A stretch of DNA of 17,409 nt. Source: an uncultured Mollicutes bacterium. GTDB taxonomy: Bacteria; Bacillota_I; Bacilli_A; Acholeplasmatales; Anaeroplasmataceae. The notes below the pieces were generated by a model that searched no databases, was not told where the DNA came from, and worked only from the letters and a program-made list of their open reading frames with translations. Below are positions 1 through 6,854 of this stretch, piece by piece. Each line of letters opens with the position of its first letter. Position 1 is the first letter of the stretch. The stretch covers positions 1-17,409 of the forward strand of contig CALCWU010000036.1 of NCBI GenBank assembly GCA_937905855.1. The letters run 5' to 3'. A program made the translations under genes and the position numbers.

Positions 1-596
1 ATGTTCATAAAAACACTGAAGAGCAATCGTTATTTGGTATCGTTCAAGGTGCTGGAAATAAGGAATTAAGAAAATATTGTCTAGACGAGCTTGAAAAAAT
101 TGGCTTTCCTGGTTATTCAATTGGTGGTTTATCAGTTGGTGAATCTAAGCATGATATGTATGAAATGCTTGAATATTTAAGTACAATTATGCCAAAAAAC
201 AAGCCAAGATATTTAATGGGTGTTGGATCACCAGATGACTTAATTATGGGATCTATTTATGGTATTGATATGTTTGATTGCGTTTTACCAACTCGTAATG
301 CTCGTCACGGAACTGCTCTTACTGCTAATGGCAAAATCATTTTGAAGAATAAATCAATGAAGCTTGATTTTAGACCTCTTGATGAGGAATGCGATTGTTA
401 TGTTTGTAAGAAATTTAATAGAAGCTATTTATCTCACCTTGTAAGAAGTGAGGAGATTTTGGGTGCAAGATTAATAACTTATCATAATCTATATTTTTTA
501 AAGAATCTAATGAAACAAATAAGAAAAGCTATTTGTGAGGATAGACTTCTTGATTTTAAAGAAGAATTCTTTAAGAAATTTGGCTATACAAAATAA
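1..596 (+). CDS. tgt: Queuine/preQ1 tRNA-guanine transglycosylase, 3' part
   Basis: This is the C-terminal part of bacterial Tgt, which swaps guanine-34 for preQ1 in GUN-anticodon tRNAs (queuosine pathway). The gene is cut by the window start; whole codons begin at position 3 and the open frame runs from there without an in-frame start being needed. Visible family landmarks, in order, are LFGIVQG, GYSIGGLSVGE, RYLMGVGSPDDL, the nucleophile region GIDMFDCVLPTRNARHG (the second Asp is the family's catalytic nucleophile) and the zinc site CDCYVC with the downstream His in TYHNLYFL. The C-terminus is complete and ends at a TAA that is immediately followed by a bidirectional terminator. The gene runs convergent to the next gene. 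Identification is secure; only the N-terminal third or so is missing. Confidence 0.97.
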   Translation, partial: VHKNTEEQSLFGIVQGAGNKELRKYCLDELEKIGFPGYSIGGLSVGESKHDMYEMLEYLSTIMPKNKPRYLMGVGSPDDLIMGSIYGIDMFDCVLPTRNARHGTALTANGKIILKNKSMKLDFRPLDEECDCYVCKKFNRSYLSHLVRSEEILGARLITYHNLYFLKNLMKQIRKAICEDRLLDFKEEFFKKFGYTK

Positions 597-616
597 AAAG
601 GCTCAAAGCCTTTTTT
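595..616. terminator. Bidirectional intrinsic terminator between tgt and the convergent gene
   Basis: The stem is AAAAAGGCT (595-603) and AGCCTTTTT (607-615) with a 3-nt loop. T runs on one side and A runs on the other let it act in both directions. It overlaps the last base of the tgt stop codon, and the stop codon of the minus-strand gene lies at 615-617, so both genes end on the same hairpin. Confidence 0.88.
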
Positions 617-1487
617 ATTTTACAAATAATTTATTAAAGTTTTTATCCTTACCTAAGAAGAGATAGTCTAGTGCTGCCTGCATATAATCATTTCCAGCTA
701 CAAGTGCTTCATTATATAAGTCCGTAAAGCTTTTGGTACTATCCTCATTAGCTATTTTATTATGCCATAATTCGTTTTTTGTATTTAGATAGTCCTTGGT
801 ATAATCAAAATTTTTAGGATAGATGAAATACAGAGTTTTAATATCATTGTTTTTATTGATTGTTTTATCATTTAGCTTATAGAAGAAGCTTTTTATGTGT
901 AAAAAATCTTTTGAGGTATAAAGGAGAAAATGCTTATAGCATTGAAGAGCAGTTTTATAATATTCATAGCTTCTTGAAACATATAAATTTTTTGAGCACA
1001 TTGCTTCAATTAAATCAAAATCTGAAAAATTAAATAAAAATGCGCCTCTAAATTTTTTGACTATATTTATTTTTCCGAGTTCAATATTTTCTTTTTGATA
1101 GGCAAGCATATAATCAATTTCTCGCATTAATTTTTGAGGTGAATCGCTAGGAAAAGAAACAATAAATGGCAATGTATACATATCTAGTACATAATGAGCT
1201 ACCATTGCATAAATGAAGCAAACATTATCCTTGTCAAAGCCATTTTCTCTTGTATAGATGATGGCTTCTTTAATCATATCTTTCATTTTTCCATTGTGAA
1301 TGGCTTTATTAAGCTTATAAGGATCGCGCTTAAAAAAACTTGATAGACGATAATAGTAGCCAATATCAAAAAAATTACTATATAAAAATATTTTTGCATC
1401 TGTTATATTGCCTAATTCCTTGTATTTGTCTTGAATACTAGTGATTAGATCCTTAGCAAAATAATAATTAGTGAGAGCTTCAGCCAT
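615..1487 (-). CDS. Zinc-dependent phospholipase C-like protein with degenerate metal site
   Basis: A 290-residue, mostly helical soluble protein whose layout resembles the Firmicutes 'zinc dependent phospholipase C' family (PF00882-like). It has an N-terminal TxYxFAKDLI segment, an Asp-containing segment FFDIGYYYR (D41) and a core motif AHYVLDMYTLPFI (H98, D102). Family members normally read TH-Y-L-F-G-K, GPD and HY-x-LD-x-x-x-HP. Here the first His is Asn7 and the last His is Leu106, so at least two expected zinc ligands are lost. The ATG at 1487 has an AAAGGA site 9 nt upstream, and an alternative upstream start is not needed. No signal peptide is seen. The gene is divergent from the prenyltransferase-like gene at 1593 and shares a 105-bp AT-rich gap with it. 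The family call is by motif pattern only; I infer a non-catalytic or altered role. Confidence 0.6.
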   Translation of the reverse strand: MAEALTNYYFAKDLITSIQDKYKELGNITDAKIFLYSNFFDIGYYYRLSSFFKRDPYKLNKAIHNGKMKDMIKEAIIYTRENGFDKDNVCFIYAMVAHYVLDMYTLPFIVSFPSDSPQKLMREIDYMLAYQKENIELGKINIVKKFRGAFLFNFSDFDLIEAMCSKNLYVSRSYEYYKTALQCYKHFLLYTSKDFLHIKSFFYKLNDKTINKNNDIKTLYFIYPKNFDYTKDYLNTKNELWHNKIANEDSTKSFTDLYNEALVAGNDYMQAALDYLFLGKDKNFNKLFVK

Positions 1488-1510
1488 TATTATCAGTCCT
1501 TTCCCTATTA

Positions 1511-1516
1511 ATTATA
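1511..1516 (-). promoter_or_regulatory. Candidate -10 box for the PLC-like gene
   Basis: The minus strand reads TATAAT here, 23-24 nt before the ATG at 1487. That distance matches other genes in the window. No convincing -35 is seen at 16-18 bp, and the gap is very AT-rich, so this is tentative. Confidence 0.35.
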
Positions 1517-1592
1517 AAACAAAATTCGTTTTTTTCCTATATTAATCTTTAAAAAAAATACAAATTATTATAAAATATAAGAGGTGATTAAA

Positions 1593-2516
1593 TTGAGTAT
1601 TTTAACTAATAATGATTTTAGTAATATTGAAAGACAAATGTTTAACAAGGCCCGTGATGTAGATGTTGCGGTGTTTAATGCTCTTGCAAGTGATTTAGAT
1701 AAGGAATTTGTTTTAGATTCCCTAATGATGTATCAAAATACTGATGGTGGCTTTGGTGGTGGCTTATATATTGATAATTATAATCCAGCTTCAAGCATCT
1801 ATGTTACCTATGAGGCTTTGAGAATTTTATATATTTGTGGCTTTGATTCTTCATGTAATGATGAATTATATACTAAGCTTGTTAATAAAGCTTTAAATTA
1901 TATTTATAATCGAAATGATTTAATAAAGAACAAATTTAAAAGAAACATTAAATCTAATGATAATTTTGCCCATAGTGATTTTTTTAGCTCTGATGCTATA
2001 GATAATGATTATTATCCAAGTGCTTCAATATTTGCGCTAACCTTGTTTTTAGCCAATCCTACAAAGGCTTATTATAAAAAAGCAATGAATTATCTTAAAA
2101 TTGCGATTAATGAGCTTTTAGCTAAAGATAGCTTTAATGAATATGAATTAATTTCAATTGGATTAATAGTAGAGATATGTAATAAGCTTGGTCTATTTAA
2201 GGATGAAATTCATAAATTAAATGAGCTTGCTAATAAAGCTGTTTTATTGTCTTGTAGTAAAAATAATGAATGGCCAAATCTTAAAATGCCAGTTATTTTA
2301 GCTTTAGGCCTTGATTTTAATGACGAATTAGCCAAAATAGTTAACGAAAATTTGGATTTTATAATTGATAGTAGAAGCTCACATGGTCTTTGGGAGCCAT
2401 TTCATAAATGGAATACAGCATATCCTGAAGAGGAATCAGCAAAGCTAAAATGGATTGGCTATATTAGTGTTAATTATGTCTATATTCTAAAAAAGTATAA
2501 AAAAATTGCAATATAG
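1593..2516 (+). CDS. Prenyltransferase/squalene-cyclase-like alpha-alpha toroid protein, function unknown
   Basis: A 307-residue soluble protein. The segment MMYQNTDGGFGGG followed by SSIYVTYEALRIL looks like the QxxDGGFG plus helix repeat of terpenoid-cyclase/protein-prenyltransferase alpha-alpha toroids. The C-terminal segment (GLWEPFHKWNTAYPEEESAKLKW) has the Trp/Tyr/Pro/Glu pattern seen in small uncharacterised bacterial members of that fold. I chose TTG at 1593 rather than GTG at 1584, because the GTG lies inside the Shine-Dalgarno sequence AAGAGGTG (1579-1586), which then sits 6 nt before the TTG. The spoVAE start in this window has the same GAGGTG-TTG arrangement. There are no DxDD-type cyclase motifs and no signal peptide. 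The gene is divergent from the PLC-like gene. The catalytic role and substrate are unknown. Confidence 0.62.
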   Translation: MSILTNNDFSNIERQMFNKARDVDVAVFNALASDLDKEFVLDSLMMYQNTDGGFGGGLYIDNYNPASSIYVTYEALRILYICGFDSSCNDELYTKLVNKALNYIYNRNDLIKNKFKRNIKSNDNFAHSDFFSSDAIDNDYYPSASIFALTLFLANPTKAYYKKAMNYLKIAINELLAKDSFNEYELISIGLIVEICNKLGLFKDEIHKLNELANKAVLLSCSKNNEWPNLKMPVILALGLDFNDELAKIVNENLDFIIDSRSSHGLWEPFHKWNTAYPEEESAKLKWIGYISVNYVYILKKYKKIAI

Positions 2517-2534
2517 AATTTTTTGGTATATAAT
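2506..2534 (+). promoter_or_regulatory. Sigma-A-type promoter of gpmI
   Basis: The -35 TTGCAA (2506-2511), a 17-bp spacer and a perfect -10 TATAAT (2529-2534) overlap the end of the preceding gene. The same TTGCAA-17-TATAAT arrangement stands before yqeY (6364-6392), which supports it. Predicted +1 would be near 2541, only about 12 nt before the ATG and inside the GAGGTG site, so the leader would be extremely short. Confidence 0.6.
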
Positions 2535-2552
2535 GTATGAGGTGATAAAAAG

Positions 2553-4085
2553 ATGAATAAAAGACCTGTAATGTTAATAATTATGGATGGCTATGGAATT
2601 GCAGCTCCAAGTGAAGGAAATGCTGTAAGTCTTGCGAAAAAGCCAGTTTTAGATGAATTAATGAAAAAATATGATACAAAGACCTTGAAGGCATCAGGCT
2701 CAGCTGTTGGTTTACCAGATGGACAAATGGGTAATTCTGAGGTTGGTCATATGAATATTGGTGCTGGAAGAATTGTATGGCAATCATTAAGTAGAATTAA
2801 TAATGCTATTAAGGATGCAAGCTTTAATGAAATTGAAGCATTTAAGGATGCTATAGCAAATGCTAAGAAGCATAATTCAAAGCTTCATATCTTTGGACTT
2901 TGCTCTGATGGTGGTGTGCATAGTCACACTGATCACATTATTGCAATTGCTAAGCTTGCTCATCAGGAAGGCATTAATGATGTTTATTATCATGCTTTCT
3001 TGGATGGAAGAGATGTTGCACCTACATCAGCAAAAATTTATTTAAAGAAGATTGTTGATGGTGGTAATGTTAAGGTTGCAACAGTTGGTGGTAGATATTA
3101 CGGAATGGATCGTGATAAAAACTACGATCGTATTCAGCTTGCTTATGATGCAATGACTATTGCTAAGGGAGAATATTATCCTGATCCATTTGCAGGAATC
3201 GATGCTTCATATGCAAATGGTAAGACTGATGAATTTGTTATTCCTTTTGTAAGCGATAAGAATGGTATGGTTAGCGATAATGATAGTGTTATTTTTGCTA
3301 ATTTCCGTCCTGATAGAGCAATTGAAATAGCAACTGCAATATCTAATCCAACAGGAATAGTTTATAATCCAGAAAAGCCTTATAAGCTAGATATTAGTCA
3401 TGCTCCTAAAAATGTATTCTTTGTTTCAATGATGAAATATGCAGATAGCGTAAAGGGACCTCTTGCCTTTGGCCTTCAAACATTTGAAAACTTATATGGC
3501 GATTGGGTTTCAAAGCATAATTTAACTCAATTAAGAATTGCGGAAACTGAAAAGTATGCCCATGTAACTTTCTTCTTTGATGGTGGTGCAGATAGAGCAA
3601 TTCCAGGAGCAGAAAGAATTTTGGTTAATTCACCAAAGGTTGCAACATATGATTTACAGCCTGAAATGTCAGCATATGAGGTTACAGATAAGGTTGTTGA
3701 AGCAATTTTAAGCAAGAAGTTTGATACAATCATTTTAAATTATGCTAATTGTGATATGGTTGGTCATACTGGAGTAATTCCTGCTGCTGTTAAGGCTGTT
3801 GAAACTGTTGATACTTGTGTTGGACGTTGTATTGAGGCTTTAAATAAGGTTGGCGGTGTTGCATTAATTACAGCAGATCATGGTAATGCTGAAAAGATGC
3901 TTGATGAAAACGGTAAGCCATTTACAGCACATACAACTAATCCAGTTCCTGTAATAATTACTGATGAGTCAATAAAGCTAAGAGATGATGGTATTTTATC
4001 TGATATAGCTCCTACATTACTTGAATTATTAGGAATTGAAGCTCCTAAGGAAATGACATCAAAGTCATTAATTATTAAAAAGTAA
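2553..4085 (+). CDS. gpmI: 2,3-bisphosphoglycerate-independent phosphoglycerate mutase
   Basis: Converts 3-phosphoglycerate to 2-phosphoglycerate through a phosphoserine intermediate (cytosolic glycolysis, Mn-dependent alkaline-phosphatase fold). At 510 residues it has the usual GpmI length. Motifs in order: the metal Asp in IIMDGYG (D12), the catalytic serine in MGNSEVGHMNIGAGR (S62), CSDGGVHSHTDH, HAFLDGRDV, GGRYYGMDRD, NFRPDRA, the metal site NYANCDMVGHTG and ADHGNAEKM. The ATG at 2553 follows ATGAGGTG (2537-2544). No terminator of its own is seen: 11 nt after the stop the FMN riboswitch begins, so its transcript probably ends at the riboswitch terminator. The next glycolytic gene, eno, follows after ribU. 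Confidence 0.98.
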   Translation: MNKRPVMLIIMDGYGIAAPSEGNAVSLAKKPVLDELMKKYDTKTLKASGSAVGLPDGQMGNSEVGHMNIGAGRIVWQSLSRINNAIKDASFNEIEAFKDAIANAKKHNSKLHIFGLCSDGGVHSHTDHIIAIAKLAHQEGINDVYYHAFLDGRDVAPTSAKIYLKKIVDGGNVKVATVGGRYYGMDRDKNYDRIQLAYDAMTIAKGEYYPDPFAGIDASYANGKTDEFVIPFVSDKNGMVSDNDSVIFANFRPDRAIEIATAISNPTGIVYNPEKPYKLDISHAPKNVFFVSMMKYADSVKGPLAFGLQTFENLYGDWVSKHNLTQLRIAETEKYAHVTFFFDGGADRAIPGAERILVNSPKVATYDLQPEMSAYEVTDKVVEAILSKKFDTIILNYANCDMVGHTGVIPAAVKAVETVDTCVGRCIEALNKVGGVALITADHGNAEKMLDENGKPFTAHTTNPVPVIITDESIKLRDDGILSDIAPTLLELLGIEAPKEMTSKSLIIKK

Positions 4086-4096
4086 AATTTAATATA

Positions 4097-4203
4097 TTCT
4101 TCAGGGCAGGGTGTAATTCCCTACCGGCTGTATAGTCAGCGAGCGTTTATGCATGATTAGGTGTGATTCCTAAACCGACAGTAAAGTCTGGATGAAAGAA
4201 GAA
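4097..4203 (+). promoter_or_regulatory. FMN riboswitch aptamer (RFN element)
   Basis: The conserved RFN core is clear: CAGGGCAGGGTG-like 5' part, AATTCCCTACCGGC, AGTCAGCGAGCG, a GATTAGGTGTGATTCCTAA arm, and ACCGACAGTAAAGTCTGGATG at the 3' side. P1 is formed by TTCTTC (4097-4102) and GAAGAA (4198-4203). It binds flavin mononucleotide and here controls ribU directly downstream through the terminator at 4223-4249. No separate promoter is obvious between the gpmI stop and the aptamer. Confidence 0.96.
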
Positions 4204-4219
4204 AAACAAATTTGTTTTT
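4202..4219 (+). repeat. Perfect 18-bp palindrome in the riboswitch expression platform
   Basis: AAAAACAAATTTGTTTTT is its own reverse complement and lies between aptamer P1 and the terminator stem. Its left edge (4202-4203) shares bases with P1, so its hairpin would compete weakly with the last P1 pairs. A role in switching is an inference. Confidence 0.5.
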
Positions 4220-4222
4220 TTG

Positions 4223-4249
4223 CCCTACGTGTTGTAGGGTCTTTTTTTT
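4223..4249 (+). terminator. FMN-controlled intrinsic terminator before ribU
   Basis: The stem is CCCTAC (4223-4228) with GTAGGG (4234-4239), loop GTGTT, followed by an eight-T run (4242-4249). It lies between the aptamer and the ribU Shine-Dalgarno. High FMN is expected to favour this hairpin and stop transcription. GTAGGG can also pair with the identical CCCTAC inside the aptamer (4119-4124), a possible alternative fold. Confidence 0.87.
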
Positions 4250-4264
4250 GAAAGGAATAAAAAA

Positions 4265-4870
4265 ATGAAAAATAATAATTTAAATAAGCAAATGATTAAA
4301 AAGATGTGTCTAATATCTATATTTTCGGCAATATCACTAATACTATATATTGTGGGACCGAAGTTTTCTTTACCATTCTTCCCAGCATTTTTAGAGATTA
4401 ATTTATCAATGCTACCAATTTTAATTGCGACATTTATGGGGGGACTTAGTGATGGATTAATTGTCTCATTAGTTAGATTTTTAATTAAGCTACCATTTAG
4501 TAGTACTGGCTTTGTAGGCGAACTTTCAGATTTAGTTATTGCCGTTATAGTAGTTTTAGCTTTAGGTCTGATTAATAAAAAAGAGAAGCTTCCATGCAAG
4601 AATTTAATTATGCTTGCAGTAGGAATTATTTCGTGGATAATTGCTGGCTACATTTCTAATTCATTTTCTTTACCATTTTACCTTAATTTATATGGTAAAG
4701 AGGCAGTACTTGGTGCTTGTAGTATGATACCAGGAATTAATGAAAATAATTTGATTTTAATGTATTATTTATTAGGAATAACACCTTTTAATTTTTGTGT
4801 TTCATTTGTTGTTGTAGGAATTACACTTTTGGTCAACAAAAGATTAAAATCAATATATGATAAAATCTAG
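4265..4870 (+). CDS. ribU: ECF transporter S component for riboflavin
   Basis: A 201-residue integral membrane protein with about five or six hydrophobic segments (roughly residues 12-32, 43-62, 84-103, 113-131, 155-190). The segment FSLPFFPAFLEINLSMLPILIATFMGG resembles the RibU substrate-binding loop and helix, where family members read PFFPSFLKLDFSDIP. It would capture riboflavin and hand transport to a shared energizing module (EcfA, EcfA', EcfT), which is not in this window. The FMN riboswitch directly upstream strongly supports riboflavin as the substrate. The ATG at 4265 follows AAAGGA (4251-4256) by 8 nt. No terminator is seen after it, so it may read into the eno promoter region. Confidence 0.9.
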   Translation: MKNNNLNKQMIKKMCLISIFSAISLILYIVGPKFSLPFFPAFLEINLSMLPILIATFMGGLSDGLIVSLVRFLIKLPFSSTGFVGELSDLVIAVIVVLALGLINKKEKLPCKNLIMLAVGIISWIIAGYISNSFSLPFYLNLYGKEAVLGACSMIPGINENNLILMYYLLGITPFNFCVSFVVVGITLLVNKRLKSIYDKI

Positions 4871-4895
4871 CAATATCTGTGGATAATTGCCAGTA

Positions 4896-4909
4896 TTAAA
4901 ACGTTTTCA
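4896..4909 (+). promoter_or_regulatory. cre-like CcpA site upstream of the eno promoter
   Basis: TTAAAACGTTTTCA matches the cre consensus TGWNANCGNTNWCA at all constrained positions but one (position 2, T for G), with a palindromic core. It lies just before the -35 box (4912), where CcpA is known to activate rather than repress (for example ackA and pta in Bacillus subtilis). Activation of eno is inferred. Confidence 0.6.
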
Positions 4910-4911
4910 TT

Positions 4912-4940
4912 TTGGAATAATAAAAATAACATAGTATAAT
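4912..4940 (+). promoter_or_regulatory. Sigma-A-type promoter of eno
   Basis: The -35 TTGGAA (4912-4917), a 17-bp spacer and a perfect -10 TATAAT (4935-4940). Predicted +1 is near 4947, giving a leader of about 42 nt that carries AAGGAGATG (4971-4979). This leader is longer than those of the other promoters in the window. Confidence 0.75.
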
Positions 4941-4988
4941 AATGATGGTAATAAAAACAAGATAATATTTAAGGAGATGTAAATTTTT

Positions 4989-6299
4989 ATGCCAAATATT
5001 TTTAGCGTATATGCAAGAGAAGTTTTAGACTCTCGTGGAAATCCAACTGTTGAGGTTGAGGTTACAACTGAAAGTGGTGCATTTGGACGTGCATTAGTTC
5101 CAAGTGGAGCATCAACTGGTATTTATGAAGCAGTTGAATTACGTGATGGAGATAAGAGTCGTTACAATGGAAAAGGTACATTAAAAGCAGTAGAGAATGT
5201 TAACGAAATTATTCAACCAAAGCTAATTGGTATGGATGTTCGTGATCAAATTGCTATTGACCATTTAATGATTGACTTAGATGGTACTGAAAATAAAGGT
5301 AAGCTAGGAGCAAATGCTATTTTAGGTGTTTCAATTGCTTGTGCTCGTGCAGCAGCAGATTATCTAGGTACACCTTTATATAACTATTTTGGTGGCTGCA
5401 ATGCTCATCAATTACCATTACCTATGATGAATATTTTAAATGGTGGAGCTCATGCTGATTTTTGCATTGACTTCCAAGAGATTATGATTTTACCTATCGG
5501 TGCTACAAGCATTCGTGAGGCTGTAAGAATGGGTGCTGAGGTATTCCATGCTTTAAAGACTATTCTTAAGAAGGCTGGCTATGCTACTAGTGTTGGTGAT
5601 GAAGGTGGATATGCTCCAAAGCTTGGTTCAAATACTGAAGCATTTGAGCGTGTTGTTGAAGCTATTAAAGCTGCAGGCTATGTTCCAGGTAAGGATGTTT
5701 GCTTAGGAATCGATGTTGCCGCTTCTGAATTCTATGATACTGAGACTAAGCTTTATACATTAAAGGCTGATAAGGGTCAATTTACAGCTGAGCAAATGGT
5801 AGATGAATATTATGTTCCTCTATGTGAAAAGTTCCCAATTATAACTATTGAGGATGGTCTTGCTGAAGATGACTGGGAAGGCTGGAAGTATTTAACTGAT
5901 AAGCTTGGAAAGAAGATCCAATTAGTTGGTGATGACCTATTCGTTACAAATACTAAGCGTTTAGCTAAGGGTATTGAACTTGGTGTTGCAAATGCAATTC
6001 TTATTAAGGTTAACCAAATTGGTACTTTAACTGAAACTTTTGAAGCAATTGAAATGGCTAAGCGTGCTGGCTATACTGCAATTGTAAGCCATCGTTCAGG
6101 TGAAACTGAGGATACAACAATTGCTGATATCGTTGTTGGTACAAATGCTGGTCAAATCAAGACTGGTTCTGCAAGCCGTACTGACCGTATTGCTAAATAT
6201 AACCAATTAATGCGTATTGAAGACGATTTAAATGGTCGTGGAGCTTATGCTGGTGTATCAGTATTTGCTGGTAAGAAGTCAATTTATTGCATTAAGTAA
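4989..6299 (+). CDS. eno: Enolase (phosphopyruvate hydratase)
   Basis: Dehydrates 2-phosphoglycerate to phosphoenolpyruvate; cytosolic, usually a Mg-dependent dimer or octamer. At 436 residues it has standard length. Landmarks are AREVLDSRGNPTVEVEV at the N-terminus, GASTGIYEAVELRDGD (substrate loop), GANAILGVSIACA, NGGAHAD, VGDEGGYAP, the metal ligands in GIDVAASEFY, IEDGLAEDDW and VGDDLFVTN, the catalytic lysine region ILIKVNQIGTLTET and SHRSGETEDT. The ATG at 4989 follows AAGGAGATG with about 12 nt between. Arg codons are almost all CGT, unlike the AGA-rich neighbours such as ribU and the spo genes, as expected for a highly expressed gene. It has its own promoter with a cre-like site and its own terminator, so it is effectively monocistronic. 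Confidence 0.99.
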   Translation: MPNIFSVYAREVLDSRGNPTVEVEVTTESGAFGRALVPSGASTGIYEAVELRDGDKSRYNGKGTLKAVENVNEIIQPKLIGMDVRDQIAIDHLMIDLDGTENKGKLGANAILGVSIACARAAADYLGTPLYNYFGGCNAHQLPLPMMNILNGGAHADFCIDFQEIMILPIGATSIREAVRMGAEVFHALKTILKKAGYATSVGDEGGYAPKLGSNTEAFERVVEAIKAAGYVPGKDVCLGIDVAASEFYDTETKLYTLKADKGQFTAEQMVDEYYVPLCEKFPIITIEDGLAEDDWEGWKYLTDKLGKKIQLVGDDLFVTNTKRLAKGIELGVANAILIKVNQIGTLTETFEAIEMAKRAGYTAIVSHRSGETEDTTIADIVVGTNAGQIKTGSASRTDRIAKYNQLMRIEDDLNGRGAYAGVSVFAGKKSIYCIK

Positions 6300-6312
6300 T
6301 TTAAAAATAATT

Positions 6313-6340
6313 AGGTATGTCATTGACATACCTTTTTTTT
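6313..6340 (+). terminator. Intrinsic terminator after eno
   Basis: A perfect 9-bp stem AGGTATGTC (6313-6321) and GACATACCT (6325-6333) with loop ATT is followed by eight T (6333-6340). It begins 14 nt after the eno stop. Confidence 0.94.
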
Positions 6341-6363
6341 GAAAAAATATATTATAATCTTAA

Positions 6364-6392
6364 TTGCAAGTACTTAAATTATGGTGTATAAT
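6364..6392 (+). promoter_or_regulatory. Sigma-A-type promoter of yqeY
   Basis: The -35 TTGCAA (6364-6369), a 17-bp spacer and a -10 TATAAT (6387-6392) lie between the eno terminator and yqeY. Predicted +1 is near 6399, so the Shine-Dalgarno (6401-6409) starts almost at the 5' end of the mRNA. Confidence 0.72.
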
Positions 6393-6415
6393 AAAGAAAA
6401 GAAAGGATGATATAT

Positions 6416-6853
6416 ATGTTATTTGATACTTTAAAAAAGGATAAAATGCAAGCAATGAAAAATCATGATGCCCTAGCAAAGGATATTTTAGGAATTGCTA
6501 TTAACAAATGTATGCTTTTATCTATTGAAAAGAAAACTAAAAATGAAGAATTAACTGATGCCGATACATTGCAGCTAATTCAAAAAACTATTAAGGAGCT
6601 TGAAGAGGAAGCAAATAATTTTAAAGTTGCTGCAACTCATGATCCTAAATATTTAGAGAAGGTTGACGAGCTTTTGAAGCAACAACAAATTTTAAGTGCT
6701 TATTTACCTAAGCAATTATCTAAGGACGAAATTAAAGAAATTATTTTTAAGCTTGATGATAAGAGCGTACCAGCAGTTATGAAATATTTTAAAGCAAACT
6801 ATGCTGGTAGTGTTGATATGAAGCTTGTAAATCAGACTCTAAAAGAAATCTAA
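6416..6853 (+). CDS. yqeY: GatB/YqeY domain protein
   Basis: A 145-residue all-helical protein of the stand-alone YqeY family, which resembles the C-terminal tail domain of the GatB subunit of the tRNA-dependent amidotransferase; that domain contacts tRNA in GatB. Family features are the N-terminal segment LKKDKMQAMKN, the central helix with many Lys/Glu, the signature ILSAYLPKQLSKDEI and a C-terminal YFKANYAGSVDMKLVNQTLKE. I chose ATG 6416 over the in-frame ATG 6407 because the latter lies inside the Shine-Dalgarno AAAGGATG. It has its own promoter and is followed by the HEPN/CBS gene after 1 nt, so the two are probably co-translated. Its cellular role in bacteria is not established. Confidence 0.9.
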   Translation: MLFDTLKKDKMQAMKNHDALAKDILGIAINKCMLLSIEKKTKNEELTDADTLQLIQKTIKELEEEANNFKVAATHDPKYLEKVDELLKQQQILSAYLPKQLSKDEIKEIIFKLDDKSVPAVMKYFKANYAGSVDMKLVNQTLKEI

Positions 6854-6854
6854 T

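Noticed and set aside
1527..1540. Sigma-H-like AGGAAAAAAACGAAT on the minus strand upstream of the PLC-like gene
   Set aside because: The -35 and -10 parts are far too close together for a sigma-H promoter.
2581..2787. Minus-strand open frame inside gpmI
   Set aside because: Antisense shadow of a conserved gene; composition and lack of any family motif.
4225..4599. 124-codon minus-strand open frame across the riboswitch terminator and ribU
   Set aside because: It lies opposite the conserved RibU frame and the FMN terminator; no supporting ribosome site or motif.
4871..4911. Terminator after ribU
   Set aside because: The AATATCTG/CAGTATT pairing is imperfect and is not followed by a T run.
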